48,546 bases of DNA from a bacterium (GCA_023145965.1 JAGLDC010000005.1:1-48546); one strand, 5' to 3'. Shown: positions 24,718-35,647, counted from the first letter of the stretch. Notes: a model not told the origin generated them from the sequence alone. A program made the numbers and translations.

Positions 24718-25629
24718 GTGAAAAATAGACTACTTAAAAACATGCCCGCGAAAATTTTCGCTTTCCTAGTGGCTTGCTTTCTTTGGATGCATGTCGCTAC
24801 AGAACAGAAGTATGAGCACGTATATAGTTTACCACTGACTATAGAGGGGCTACCCGAAGAATATGTTTTGGGAGCCCCTCTTCCCGATTCTGTTGGAGTT
24901 ATTCTTAAGGGCCAAGGCAAAGACCTCATAAAACTATTTTTCGCCGAACCCTCCATTGTCATCGATGGTAGGGGCTTTAAATACTCCGAGCGCTTTTTCG
25001 ATCTACTGGAAGCCGATCTTCGGCTTCCAGAGAGCAGCTATGAATTGATAGGTTTTACCCGCTCCGAACCAATTAGACTTGTTATTGATAGATATGCCAA
25101 CGCAGAGGTTCCGATTAAAAATCAATTATATCTTGAGTCTGCTGATGGTTATGCCATTGCATATGACAAAACTACCTTTGAACCACTTGAGATTATTATT
25201 GAAGGTCCGGGAAAAATCATTCGTTCAGTGGAATTTGTTAAAACTGTCGCGGACACTTTCCGAAATCTTAATGCTAGCACTACAGTCGCTGTCGATATTG
25301 AAAAAGAGCTGTTTCTGCTAAATTATACACCCAGCCGCGTTTCTGCGAAGATTTTTGTCGAACCTTTAATCACCGTTACCATCGAAGAAATTCCTGTTAA
25401 AATAAAGGGGCTTCAGCCCTCTCTGGGGATTTCCCTCGATAATAATAGAATTGCAATCGTTTTTAGCGGAATTAAAACGGATATCGAATTACTCGATCGC
25501 GATGATATTCATGTATTCGTTGATTATTCTACCAATAACACCAAGCAGATACAGCCAGTTATAATCTATCCCTCTGAACTTCAGATAGTATCGACCCAAC
25601 CTGAATATTTTGGTTTCATAAATAAATAG
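24718..25629 (+). CDS. YbbR-domain (CdaR-like) membrane-anchored protein
   Basis: 303 residues from GTG 24718. One N-terminal TM segment (about 9-26, MPAKIFAFLVACFLWMHVA) is followed by extracytoplasmic YbbR-type repeats: YSLPLTIEGLPEEYVLG, VGVILKGQGKDL, and later ITVTIEEIPVKIKGL. In Gram-positives YbbR/CdaR regulates the diadenylate cyclase CdaA. Here no cyclase gene is adjacent, but a PgpH-type c-di-AMP phosphodiesterase follows at 25913. The role in c-di-AMP control is inferred from family and context. Confidence 0.85.
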   Translation: MKNRLLKNMPAKIFAFLVACFLWMHVATEQKYEHVYSLPLTIEGLPEEYVLGAPLPDSVGVILKGQGKDLIKLFFAEPSIVIDGRGFKYSERFFDLLEADLRLPESSYELIGFTRSEPIRLVIDRYANAEVPIKNQLYLESADGYAIAYDKTTFEPLEIIIEGPGKIIRSVEFVKTVADTFRNLNASTTVAVDIEKELFLLNYTPSRVSAKIFVEPLITVTIEEIPVKIKGLQPSLGISLDNNRIAIVFSGIKTDIELLDRDDIHVFVDYSTNNTKQIQPVIIYPSELQIVSTQPEYFGFINK

Positions 25630-25642
25630 ACAGGCAATGTTG

Positions 25643-25787
25643 CCGGTGCGTGGGCGGTCGGCACACACTTAATGAAAATTCTCTCGGCCACAGCGCCACG
25701 ATGATAATTCCAAAGTTATGAGTTAAATTTTGCTTATATCCACAAACCTCATCCGGGGTAATTCGGTGCCGCCCGCCCACGCACCGG
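25643..25787. repeat. 145-bp element with 22-bp terminal inverted repeats
   Basis: Left arm 25643-25664 (ccggtgcgtgggcgg then tcggcac) and right arm 25766-25787 are complementary at 21 of 22 positions. The interior holds weaker dyads. Arms are GC-rich in an AT-rich gap between the YbbR and PgpH genes. It looks like a MITE-type insertion or a long structured RNA. No T-run follows. Confidence 0.75.
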
Positions 25788-25912
25788 TGTATTTTAGATG
25801 ACATCTTATATTTTAGGAAAGTGTTTACAGACACACCTCACATGCAAGCGAAAAAACGCTTGATATTAATACAGCTTATCATTATTTTGATACATATAAT
25901 CAGCGTAAAAAA

Positions 25913-28186
25913 ATGTTTCAAGATAGAGTTAATTTGGATAGCGCTTCGCCAGACAGCAACGATAATCGACACGAGTCCATAGAAAACGCCGATCGCGATC
26001 AGCCGGAGCGATCGCGTAAGTTTGTTATATCTCGGAAACACCTCTCTTATTTATTACTTACAATAACTGCTTTTTTGCTATTGCCTTTTTTTATTCCTTT
26101 TAAAGGGGTCGAGTCTGACATTCCCGATGTTGGCGATATAAGTTCAAAAGAGGTTATAGCGCCGTTTAATTTTCCTATAGTCAAACCTGAAACTGAATTT
26201 GAGAGGGAAAAGCAAACCGCACGACAAAATGTTCCTTATGTCCTGAATTATGTTGATGGTGTAGTTACAAGTGCGAAATCTGAGTTTAGCAAATCTTGGA
26301 CAAATACGCTCAAAGCAATAACAGCTAGGGGAACTACCGATTCAGGTAAGATAGACTCGATAAAAGCGCGTTTTCCAGAAATTTCCGAAGAATCAGCACG
26401 AACACTTGCTGAACTTAGGAAGCCCGCCGGCGTGAAGACTTCTGTGCTCGAGCTTCTTTCTGAGAGCTATTCTGAAGGTATCTTCAACTGGAAAAGCTTA
26501 GGGCGCGGAGATACAGCACAGCTATTCAATATCAGAAGGAATGGCCAAGAGCAGGTTATTCCAGCCGAGAGAATCACGACTATTGAAGTCACTATTAGAA
26601 AGATAGGGGAAAAATCCGCGTCGGATTTCTCGAGCTACCCCGACAAGGGACATTTAGTATATGAATTGACAACATTATTTCTAAGGCCGAATCTTCTTCC
26701 AGACAAAGAATTAACCGAACAAAAGCGCCAAAAAGCAGTCGATGGAGTCAAGCGAGAAAGAGGCATTGTTCTTCGCGACCAACGCATCGTTGATGAACAT
26801 GAGAGGGTTTCCGACGAGATACACCAAAAACTAGTATCGTTAGCAATAGCAAAATCGAGCAAATATTCGAATCGTCCGACAGTTTATAATGCGCTTACAG
26901 TATTAGCAAGACTACTTCTTGCGTTACTTATTCTATGGATCTTCTCGAAATATATTCAAATTCGTTTTCCCCAAATATGGAACACTTCCAGTAGTTTTTC
27001 AATCCTGCTTTTCAGCATATGGTTTCCATGTCTTTTTGCATTTATTTTCCGTGCTGTTGGGTGGCCTGATTTCATCACGCCTATAGCGTTTTCAGCAGCT
27101 CTTTTAGCCGTTCTTATTGGTCTCGAACCGGCTATTGCAGTGATATTTACAGCCTCAATCCTAACTTCAATTGCGAGCAAAAATCCGCACAATCTTCTTA
27201 TTACTTTACTTGTCGAAGGCACAATTTGCTCTATTCTATTTTCGCGGATTCAGGTTAGGAGAGAGAGTATTAAGGCTATTGCCTGGACTTCCGCCTCGGC
27301 TTTAATTGCTATTGCAGTTTTGGATTTTGTATCGCTAACCGAATATGGCACACTTGGCATACGCGCGCTTTCCGTTTTATCGGCCTGTGTTTTTGGTCCG
27401 CTTTTGGCATTGGGTCTCTTGCCCCTCTTTGAAAAATTCTCAGGTTTGGTTACCGACTTTACCCTCGCCGACTATGCTAACACCAACGCGCAAATACTTC
27501 AACAACTTGCTATCGAAGCGCCGGGGACATTTCACCATTGTATAGTGGTAAGCAACATGGCGGAAACAGCCGCAGAATCAATCGGTGCGGATCCGCTTCT
27601 TGCCAAAGCCGGCGCCCTTTACCATGATATCGGCAAACTTAGTCATCCATATTATTTTTCAGAGAATCTCACCGAAGACAATCCGCATGAACGACTTAGC
27701 CCGAAAATGAGCTTTATTGTGCTTTCTGGCCATGTAACCGAGGGTGTCCGTATAGCCAGAAAAAATGACATTCCGCGCCCGATAATTGACATTATTCAGC
27801 AGCACCATGGCGACAGTGTAATGCGCTTTTTCTATGAAAAAGCTCGTGAAGTGGATGATTCTGTTACAGAGAATGATTTCAGTTATCCGGGGCCAAAACC
27901 ACAATCGAAAGAAGCAGCCATTGTCATGCTTGCAGATACAGTCGAGGCTACTGTTAGGTCGATAAAGGATATTGAAAAGAAATCCTTATTGCGCTTAATA
28001 AATAACTCTATAGAAAACAAATTTTCCACCGGTCAACTTGCAGACTGTGATCTTACAACCGGAGATTTAAAACTCATCACGGATTCATTCATTAGAATAC
28101 TCGAGGGCGTCCTTCACAGAAGGCCCAGGCTTCGGCTCAAAAACGGAGGTCTCGAGGGCCAGCAAACTCGGAAAGAAGACCACTGA
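25913..28186 (+). CDS. 7TM-HD domain protein (PgpH/YqfF type, probable c-di-AMP phosphodiesterase)
   Basis: 757 residues. TM at about 44-63, then an extracytoplasmic 7TMR-HDED region (about 65-320, with VPYVLNYVDGV and RGIVLRDQRIVDEHERV), a block of TM helices (about 330-505), and a cytoplasmic HD domain: FHHCIVVSNMAETAA, YHDIGK (His571-Asp572) and IIQQHHGDSVM. PgpH proteins hydrolyse c-di-AMP. In many genomes ybeY lies between this gene and the CBS protein; here the next gene follows after 46 nt and ybeY is absent from the window. Confidence 0.92.
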   Translation: MFQDRVNLDSASPDSNDNRHESIENADRDQPERSRKFVISRKHLSYLLLTITAFLLLPFFIPFKGVESDIPDVGDISSKEVIAPFNFPIVKPETEFEREKQTARQNVPYVLNYVDGVVTSAKSEFSKSWTNTLKAITARGTTDSGKIDSIKARFPEISEESARTLAELRKPAGVKTSVLELLSESYSEGIFNWKSLGRGDTAQLFNIRRNGQEQVIPAERITTIEVTIRKIGEKSASDFSSYPDKGHLVYELTTLFLRPNLLPDKELTEQKRQKAVDGVKRERGIVLRDQRIVDEHERVSDEIHQKLVSLAIAKSSKYSNRPTVYNALTVLARLLLALLILWIFSKYIQIRFPQIWNTSSSFSILLFSIWFPCLFAFIFRAVGWPDFITPIAFSAALLAVLIGLEPAIAVIFTASILTSIASKNPHNLLITLLVEGTICSILFSRIQVRRESIKAIAWTSASALIAIAVLDFVSLTEYGTLGIRALSVLSACVFGPLLALGLLPLFEKFSGLVTDFTLADYANTNAQILQQLAIEAPGTFHHCIVVSNMAETAAESIGADPLLAKAGALYHDIGKLSHPYYFSENLTEDNPHERLSPKMSFIVLSGHVTEGVRIARKNDIPRPIIDIIQQHHGDSVMRFFYEKAREVDDSVTENDFSYPGPKPQSKEAAIVMLADTVEATVRSIKDIEKKSLLRLINNSIENKFSTGQLADCDLTTGDLKLITDSFIRILEGVLHRRPRLRLKNGGLEGQQTRKEDH

Positions 28187-28220
28187 GTATTCTCTTTTTA
28201 CACTCAACAAGGAGGTTTTT

Positions 28221-28232
28221 CCCACTTGTGGG
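28221..28232 (+). promoter_or_regulatory. hairpin between ribosome-binding site and start codon
   Basis: cccac-tt-gtggg lies exactly between aaggagg (28209-28215) and the ATG at 28233. Linear spacing is 17 nt, too long for normal initiation; folding the 12-nt hairpin would bring it to about 5-6 nt. Confidence 0.5.
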
Positions 28233-29492
28233 ATGCAGATGATAGCAGCAGTGATAACATTAGTCATTTATGGGGTAATCGTAATCTATATTTATGCGGT
28301 TTCGATTGCAGAAAACGCGGCTTTTGCACTTAACGCAGAAAACATTAGGTCACTTGTTTCAAGAAATGAACCGATAGCGAAATGGTTATCGGAGCGTCTT
28401 AAAAAACCTCGCGAATTCATACAATATTTCGTTATCGTGAAGACCTTTCTCATATCTTGTTTATTGGTCGTTTCAATAATCTTTAATTCATTTTACTTCC
28501 ATTGGACAATAATACTTGCGACAGGCTTGCTTACATGGAATATATTAATTCTTTACGCCAACGCCTTTCCCGGTAAAGCAATACGTAGAAACCGCGTGGA
28601 AAAAGCTCTCAGATGGATACCCTTCGTGCGCTTTTTGGGTTGGTTGATATGGCCATTTATTATTTTATGGAGGGCAGCACTCAGGTTTTTAGTTCCCGAG
28701 GGTGGTATTGGTGGGCCGCTGACCATAGAACGAGAGCTCGATGAGCTTATGCCTGATGGCAAGGATTTTGCCTCACTCGAAACCGATGAAAAAGAGATGA
28801 TTCGCCACGTTGTGGAATTCAGGAGCACTACTGTCCGTGAAATAATGGTTCCGCGAATAGACATGGTCTGCATTTCTCACGATGAGACTCCAACAGAAGC
28901 AGTTGAAGTAATTACAGTGGCCGGTCACACTCGAGTCCCTGTTTATAAGGAAAGGATAGACAATGTTGTCGGTGTGCTGTATGCTAAAGACCTTCTCAAT
29001 GCGATAAGTTCAGAGCAGAAGATTAGCGACCTCACTGAGATAGCTCGCGCGCCTTACTTTGTCCCTGAGTCGAAGCTAACCAACGACCTTCTTAGAGAGC
29101 TCAGACGCGAATGTGTTCACATGGCTATTATTGTCGATGAATATGGTGGAACTGCTGGTCTTGTAACACTCGAAGACCTTATCGAGGAAATTGTTGGGGA
29201 GATTCAGGACGAATATGATTTCGAGGAAATTCCTATTAGAAAACTTTCGGAAAATGTATATAATGTTCTGGCCAAGCTTCCGATAGACGAGGTCAATGAG
29301 GAGCTTGGCATAGAGCTTCCCGAAGATGACTCGGAAACCCTTGGCGGTTTCATTTATGGAATTGCGGGTGCTATTCCGAATGCTGGAGACAAGTTTGAGT
29401 TCGAGAATATCTTGTTCGTTGTCGAATCTGTTTCTGGACAGAGGCTAAAAAATGTTAAAATTGTAATAAAAAATCCCGAAGAGGAAGGCTAA
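28233..29492 (+). CDS. CNNM/CBS/CorC-HlyC transporter-type protein (hemolysin C family)
   Basis: 419 residues. The CNNM-like membrane domain (about 1-150, several TM helices), paired CBS domains (about 185-320: REIMVPRIDMVCISHDE, HTRVPVYKERIDNVVGVLYAKDLL, MAIIVDEYGGTAGLVTLEDLIEEIVGEI) and the C-terminal CorC_HlyC domain (about 335-415) are all visible. Family members are linked to Mg2+/Co2+ transport. The protein follows PgpH, as in many genomes. Confidence 0.92.
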   Translation: MQMIAAVITLVIYGVIVIYIYAVSIAENAAFALNAENIRSLVSRNEPIAKWLSERLKKPREFIQYFVIVKTFLISCLLVVSIIFNSFYFHWTIILATGLLTWNILILYANAFPGKAIRRNRVEKALRWIPFVRFLGWLIWPFIILWRAALRFLVPEGGIGGPLTIERELDELMPDGKDFASLETDEKEMIRHVVEFRSTTVREIMVPRIDMVCISHDETPTEAVEVITVAGHTRVPVYKERIDNVVGVLYAKDLLNAISSEQKISDLTEIARAPYFVPESKLTNDLLRELRRECVHMAIIVDEYGGTAGLVTLEDLIEEIVGEIQDEYDFEEIPIRKLSENVYNVLAKLPIDEVNEELGIELPEDDSETLGGFIYGIAGAIPNAGDKFEFENILFVVESVSGQRLKNVKIVIKNPEEEG

Positions 29493-29501
29493 TAATTTAC
29501 A

Positions 29502-32500
29502 ATGAGGAAATATATTATTCTGGTCAGTATAACGATTTTATCGCTGAGTTCGGCCTTTGCCGAGCTTCGATTGGCCGATATAAATTCAAGCGGTTTTTCC
29601 GCGATCTATAATTCTCCCGAATACTCCATTGAAGAAATAGCGCCTTGCCATTCGAGTTTTAAACTCGCGGGCGCAGGTATGATCTCTCATCCGGGCAATC
29701 CCGAACTTCCGGTGTTCACCGAATATATTCTACTTGCACCTAACTGCCGTCCAACTATTGAATGGGAAATTACTTCTTCTGAGACTCTTTTTGCGGATCC
29801 TCCAGCTCCATCACAATATCCAGTTCATGAGAATGGCGAGGCAGGAGGCCCGCCTGTTCCCGAATCGAGGATTTATCAATTATCTTCTGTATGGCCGGAG
29901 AGCTTTATTAACCTTGAATCTGTGGGTTCTGCGCGCGGAATTCCGTTTGGAACCTTAACTCTTTTGCCAGTTAGTTACGACTTTTCAATCAACGCCTATA
30001 TTATTGTTCTAAGGGCGCGTTTGTTTGTCGATTTAGGTGGCTGCCTACAAGCACTGGAGGATAGGCTTGCTAGCAAGCCCTATTTGGCGATGCTTACCGA
30101 AATTGCTTTAAACGGGAATGCAATGCCATCGCCACTTTCCGCCGATCCGGGGGAATATCTTATTATTTGCCCCGATACATGCTGGGATGCTGTCGCCGAT
30201 CTCGTTCAACATAAAGAATCTCGCGGGCACAGAGTCGAGGCAATAAGGTTATCTGAGATTGGTTCACCCATAACCGCCGATGCAATTTACTCTTACATTC
30301 AATCCGAATATGAAACGCATAATCCTGCACCTACTTTTGTAATTCTTGTAGGAGACAAGGAAATGAATGATGGGACAGAAGTCCCAGATTTCGGTTACTC
30401 ATTTTACAATTCTGATCATGGATATTCACTCCTCGACGGCGAGGATTTCTTTAGCGATGTTTTTCTTGGTCGAATGCCGGTAGATAATCTTCTTGAATTT
30501 CGCGTTCTTATTGAAAAAATAAAGAGATTCGAGAGTTCTCCTACAGCAAGCGGTTCTGATTGGATGCAACGCGGTATGGTTGTTTCGACATATGACCACG
30601 CTGTTACGCCGGTGTGGAACGTTCTTTGGGTTAGACAGCTTCTCTTAGATCACGGTTTTTCGGTTGTTGATAGCTTTTTTGAGAATGGAAGTTATGTTCC
30701 ACCGGCTTCGGAGATATCTGCCAAAATCAACGCTGGTGTTTCGTATGTCGACTATCGCGGCTGGGCTGGTTCCGATGGTTGGTGGGAGCCTGCTTATTAT
30801 CGTTCGGATATTGTAGCTTTGACAAACACGGCTTATCCTGTCATTACCAGCATCGTTTGCGGAACCGGTGATTTCGGTTCAACTTGGACCGATCCTTGTT
30901 TCGGAGAAGCATGGATAAGGGCCGGAAGTGTGAGTAATCCACGAGGCGCTGTGGCTTTTTTTGGGACAAGTGACCACGATAGCCACACTCGATATAACAA
31001 CCCCATGAATAGTGGTTTTTATAAGGGCCTTTTTGATCATAATCTCCCTCACCTGGGACAGTGTGTATGGCTCGCTGAGGCCGAATGTTATAGGCTTCAC
31101 CCTTTCGAACACGATGAAGTCGAGCAATATTTCATGACTTACGGGCCACTCGGTGACCCTGGGCTTATGATGTATCACGGCTGGACACCGGAGCTAGAAA
31201 TCTCGCACTCGGATATAGTTTTGGGTGCGGATGTGGACATAAGTATTACCTCAGACGGCACGGCTCTACCGGAAGCCTTGGTATGTCTTTATCGGATTGC
31301 TTCAAGCGAAAAGACTTTTGCTTACACAGATTTTACCGGTAGGGTGCGTTTAGTTGTTCCCGGTGCTGGCGCAGGAACTATCCGCTTAACGGTCGTTTCA
31401 CCTTTCCATGTATCGTATAGTGAGGATTTCTCAGTCATTGGCACGCCGAATTTGAGTGTTGCTTCCTTTGAATTCGATGACGCCTCCGGAGATTCGGATG
31501 GCTTGATAGATCCGGGCGAATCTGGGATGCTTTCCGTGGAGATCCGCAATAATGGCCCTCTGGCTAGACATATCGAAACATATCTTTGGTGTGATCACGA
31601 AGGAATCGAAGTAACATCTAACTTCGATTCCCTCGAGCGTCTTTGGGGTGGCGAAGAACGCACTGTTACTTTTCAGATAATTGCCGATGGCCTCGCTTCG
31701 GGCGGTGGTCCTGCTCGTATGAATTTGCTTTGCGACACGCGCGAGGGTGGAGCGATGCTACAATTCAATATGCCTATCGAGACTTCCGCGTTCCTGCTCG
31801 ATTCGATAATCATCGATGACCTGGGTGATAGTGATGGCATACTCGATCCTGGAGAAACAGCACAAGCACGGCTTGTTATTCGTCATAGCGGCTCGCTCGA
31901 TCCTTCGCCAATTTTGTTTAAGGTGTTTTCATATTCGGGTTGGGTGGATGTCGCGGGAGATTCTGTAGCATTAAATTCGTTGTCGGGCGGAATTGGCGAA
32001 ACTGTAGAGTTCACGCTTTCGGCATCACCGAATGCATTCAAGGGCACAGTGATCAATTTAAGTGTTCTCAGGGTAACAGAGAGGGGTTTAGCGCCTTTCG
32101 GGGAAATACAGCTTGCTCTGGGCGAAGCTGAAACCTCGGACCCAACTGGTCCCGATGGATGGGGATATTTTGCTTATGATGACACCGATATTTCCTCGGG
32201 CCATGCGCCAACATCCTCTTTTGAGGATATTTCATCTACCGGCACTTTCCGCAGTATTGATGATGATGAGATATTCACTCTCGATCTTCCCTTTGATTTT
32301 ATTTTTTATGGCGAGTTATTCGATACTCTGACAATCTGTTCAAATGGCTGGGCTGCACCGGGTGTGCAACCTTATTTTATGCTTGATTTTTATAACACAC
32401 CTATTCCCGCTCCAAACGGACCTTGGGGAACTTTAGCTCCTTTCTGGGATGATTTAGAGCCGATTGTTGGCCCCGGAGGAATATATTACGAGTATCTCGC

Positions 32501-33602
32501 GTCTGAAGGCAAATACATAGTGCAGTGGGAGCAAATGCAACACGCACGCATAGATGGTATGAACAACACTTTCCAGATAATCATCTTTGATCCTGAGGTA
32601 AATCCTTCGCGCTCTGGCGATTCACCTATTGAATTCAGGTATAGTGGAAGTATCGAGGATGTCGATTCTAATGAGGAGTATTCGACGGTGGGCATTGAAT
32701 CACCCAGCCATGTTTTCGGTCTCGAATACCAATTCGGGCTTCGTTCGGATGCTGGCGCGGCTTTTCTCACAGACGGCAGGATTATTCGTTTCACCACTGA
32801 CTGCGGTGCCGCTCTAATTTTCGGTTATGTTATGCTCGAGTTAGGTCATCCCGAAGGCGCTGAAATAACAACATCGGGGGGTCATCGAACGACACCGAAC
32901 TCTGACTGCTATTATCGATATACTGAGATCGAGCCGGGTGAGAATATATTCACCTGTTCGGCACCGGGACACTTCGCCCAAGCCGAAACTGTTACAGCAA
33001 TATCAGATGAATCTATAGAACTTGATTTTATGCTATCGGCGGTTCCTATACCAGAATTTATATCTATCAGTAAAGAGGACGGCTCGGGGAATATCACACT
33101 GAACTGGTCTTCGGTTTCACCTTCTCCCACAAGCTATAAGCTTCTGAAATTCCTCTCTCCGGGTAGCACTCCCGAGGCAATTGAATCGCCAGACACTGTG
33201 TTTATTGACACAGACGTCGTCGAGGGCAGGAAGTATTGGTATCGTATTGTCTCAATGTATGAAAACGGTGAAAGTTTTGCCAGCGCTCCCGATTCCGGCT
33301 GGTTGGTTCTTTTAACCGGTATCGATGAGATTTCGACACCGGATTTTATTGGGCTTTCTATTACGCCCAATCCGTTTAATTCATCTCTTTGTATTCGCTC
33401 TGAGGCTCCCGGAAACAAAGAGCTTGTAATCTTTGATTTACTCGGTCGAAGGGTTAAATCAATGAATATGAGCGCCGATACAAGACAAGTTTTCTGGACA
33501 GGTGATGATGAGAATTCGATGAATTTGCCTTCAGGAGTGTATTTTATCGAACTCAAGAATGAGAATCACCATTTCAAGACCAAAGCAGTTTTGATTAAGT
33601 AG
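29502..33602 (+). CDS. C25 (gingipain-like) family secreted protein with T9SS sorting domain
   Basis: 1366 residues with a signal peptide (1-20). A propeptide-like region leads to the C25 peptidase domain (about 220-560): YLIICPDTCWDAV, FVILVGDKEMNDGTEVPDF, DVFLGRMPVDN, YRGWAGSDGWWEP and CGTGDFGSTW with the nucleophile-position Cys453. Two CARDB-like segments follow (DDASGDSDGLIDPGESG, DDLGDSDGILDPGETA), then a beta-sandwich, a fibronectin-like part and a C-terminal FlgD-like tail (ITPNPFNSSL, LVIFDLLGRRV, SGVYFIELKN, KAVLIK). Where gingipains have the catalytic His (GHG), this protein has Trp421. Exported by T9SS; peptidase activity uncertain. Confidence 0.88.
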   Translation: MRKYIILVSITILSLSSAFAELRLADINSSGFSAIYNSPEYSIEEIAPCHSSFKLAGAGMISHPGNPELPVFTEYILLAPNCRPTIEWEITSSETLFADPPAPSQYPVHENGEAGGPPVPESRIYQLSSVWPESFINLESVGSARGIPFGTLTLLPVSYDFSINAYIIVLRARLFVDLGGCLQALEDRLASKPYLAMLTEIALNGNAMPSPLSADPGEYLIICPDTCWDAVADLVQHKESRGHRVEAIRLSEIGSPITADAIYSYIQSEYETHNPAPTFVILVGDKEMNDGTEVPDFGYSFYNSDHGYSLLDGEDFFSDVFLGRMPVDNLLEFRVLIEKIKRFESSPTASGSDWMQRGMVVSTYDHAVTPVWNVLWVRQLLLDHGFSVVDSFFENGSYVPPASEISAKINAGVSYVDYRGWAGSDGWWEPAYYRSDIVALTNTAYPVITSIVCGTGDFGSTWTDPCFGEAWIRAGSVSNPRGAVAFFGTSDHDSHTRYNNPMNSGFYKGLFDHNLPHLGQCVWLAEAECYRLHPFEHDEVEQYFMTYGPLGDPGLMMYHGWTPELEISHSDIVLGADVDISITSDGTALPEALVCLYRIASSEKTFAYTDFTGRVRLVVPGAGAGTIRLTVVSPFHVSYSEDFSVIGTPNLSVASFEFDDASGDSDGLIDPGESGMLSVEIRNNGPLARHIETYLWCDHEGIEVTSNFDSLERLWGGEERTVTFQIIADGLASGGGPARMNLLCDTREGGAMLQFNMPIETSAFLLDSIIIDDLGDSDGILDPGETAQARLVIRHSGSLDPSPILFKVFSYSGWVDVAGDSVALNSLSGGIGETVEFTLSASPNAFKGTVINLSVLRVTERGLAPFGEIQLALGEAETSDPTGPDGWGYFAYDDTDISSGHAPTSSFEDISSTGTFRSIDDDEIFTLDLPFDFIFYGELFDTLTICSNGWAAPGVQPYFMLDFYNTPIPAPNGPWGTLAPFWDDLEPIVGPGGIYYEYLASEGKYIVQWEQMQHARIDGMNNTFQIIIFDPEVNPSRSGDSPIEFRYSGSIEDVDSNEEYSTVGIESPSHVFGLEYQFGLRSDAGAAFLTDGRIIRFTTDCGAALIFGYVMLELGHPEGAEITTSGGHRTTPNSDCYYRYTEIEPGENIFTCSAPGHFAQAETVTAISDESIELDFMLSAVPIPEFISISKEDGSGNITLNWSSVSPSPTSYKLLKFLSPGSTPEAIESPDTVFIDTDVVEGRKYWYRIVSMYENGESFASAPDSGWLVLLTGIDEISTPDFIGLSITPNPFNSSLCIRSEAPGNKELVIFDLLGRRVKSMNMSADTRQVFWTGDDENSMNLPSGVYFIELKNENHHFKTKAVLIK

Positions 33603-33725
33603 GCGAGGAACTCTCGTATAATTCCTGGAAGCAGAAATTTAGAATAAGAATAAGCAAATCCTCGATCATATCGAGAGTTAGCTTATAAAAAAGAAAACAA
33701 GAAATAACAATAAAACAAGGAGTAA

Positions 33726-35032
<1,307 letters not shown>

Positions 35033-35033
<1 letters not shown>

Positions 35034-35398
35034 TGCCCGAACGCACTCCAAAATCGGATGTAGATAATCAAAACCGTTTTTTACGCCTTAGCGATGAAAA
35101 TCGAAAAAAAATGTGGAAAGGCGCTCAAACAACCCTTTTCATATTAATCGCGATGATCATGATTCTTTTACTTTTCGGCGGCGATTTCGGGTTAATCTCG
35201 ATCTATAAATACCAACGATATGAGAAACAAATCGCCAAACAGATTGGAGCCGAAAAAGCGCGGCAAGACTCATTAAAACAGGCGCTTATGGACCTTAACG
35301 CTAATGATGAGTTTAAAGAAAGATTGGCACGCGAAAAACTTCGTATGCTGAAAGATGGTGAAATTATTTATCGTTTCGAACCACAAGAGATTGAATAA
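35033..35398 (+). CDS. FtsB/DivIC-like septum formation initiator
   Basis: 121 residues. A cytoplasmic N-terminus of about 30 residues, one TM helix (about 32-52, TLFILIAMIMILLLFGG), then a coiled coil (YQRYEKQIAKQIGAEKARQDSLKQALMDL) and the short end REKLRMLKDGEIIYRFEPQ, where the family has a conserved Leu-x-x-x-Gly-E pattern. It is likely part of the divisome. It overlaps eno by 1 bp. Confidence 0.85.
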
Positions 35399-35405
35399 TA
35401 TCTAG

Positions 35406-35437
35406 TAACCGCCCTTAATTAGGGCGGTTATTTTTTC
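35406..35437 (+). terminator. rho-independent terminator of eno operon
   Basis: Perfect 10-bp stem taaccgccct/agggcggtta with loop taatt and a six-T run. Confidence 0.93.
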
Positions 35438-35493
35438 TTCTTTAATTTAACAACCAAGAAACACCTACCCAATTTATCGGTTTCGAAAACCGA

Positions 35494-35647
35494 GGGGGGC
35501 ATCGTGATTTCGTTGCATGCGAAAAATGCATTTTTCGCATGCAACGAAATCAGTGGACGGTCGAAGCAATATCGCTTAATAATATTATATATTAGACCGG
35601 CCGGACACCTGCGTTGCGCAAAAAAGGCGCAACGCCCGACGCCCCCC
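35494..35647. repeat. 154-bp multibranched palindromic element with 48-bp perfect palindrome
   Basis: Closed by GGGGGGC-a-TCG / CGA-c-GCCCCCC. Inside, 35505-35552 is a perfect 48-bp palindrome (tgatttcgttgcatgcg... to its complement). A second hairpin is gcgttgcgc-aaaaaag-gcgcaacgc (35611-35635). The text after the first arm (gtggacggtcg) resembles gtgacggagcg in the 116-bp repeats. It lies between two convergent genes and looks like a mobile palindromic element. Confidence 0.8.

Noticed and set aside
25643-25787. Known riboswitch (c-di-AMP, c-di-GMP or cobalamin)
   Set aside because: The conserved cores of these classes were looked for and not seen; only the inverted repeat is supported.
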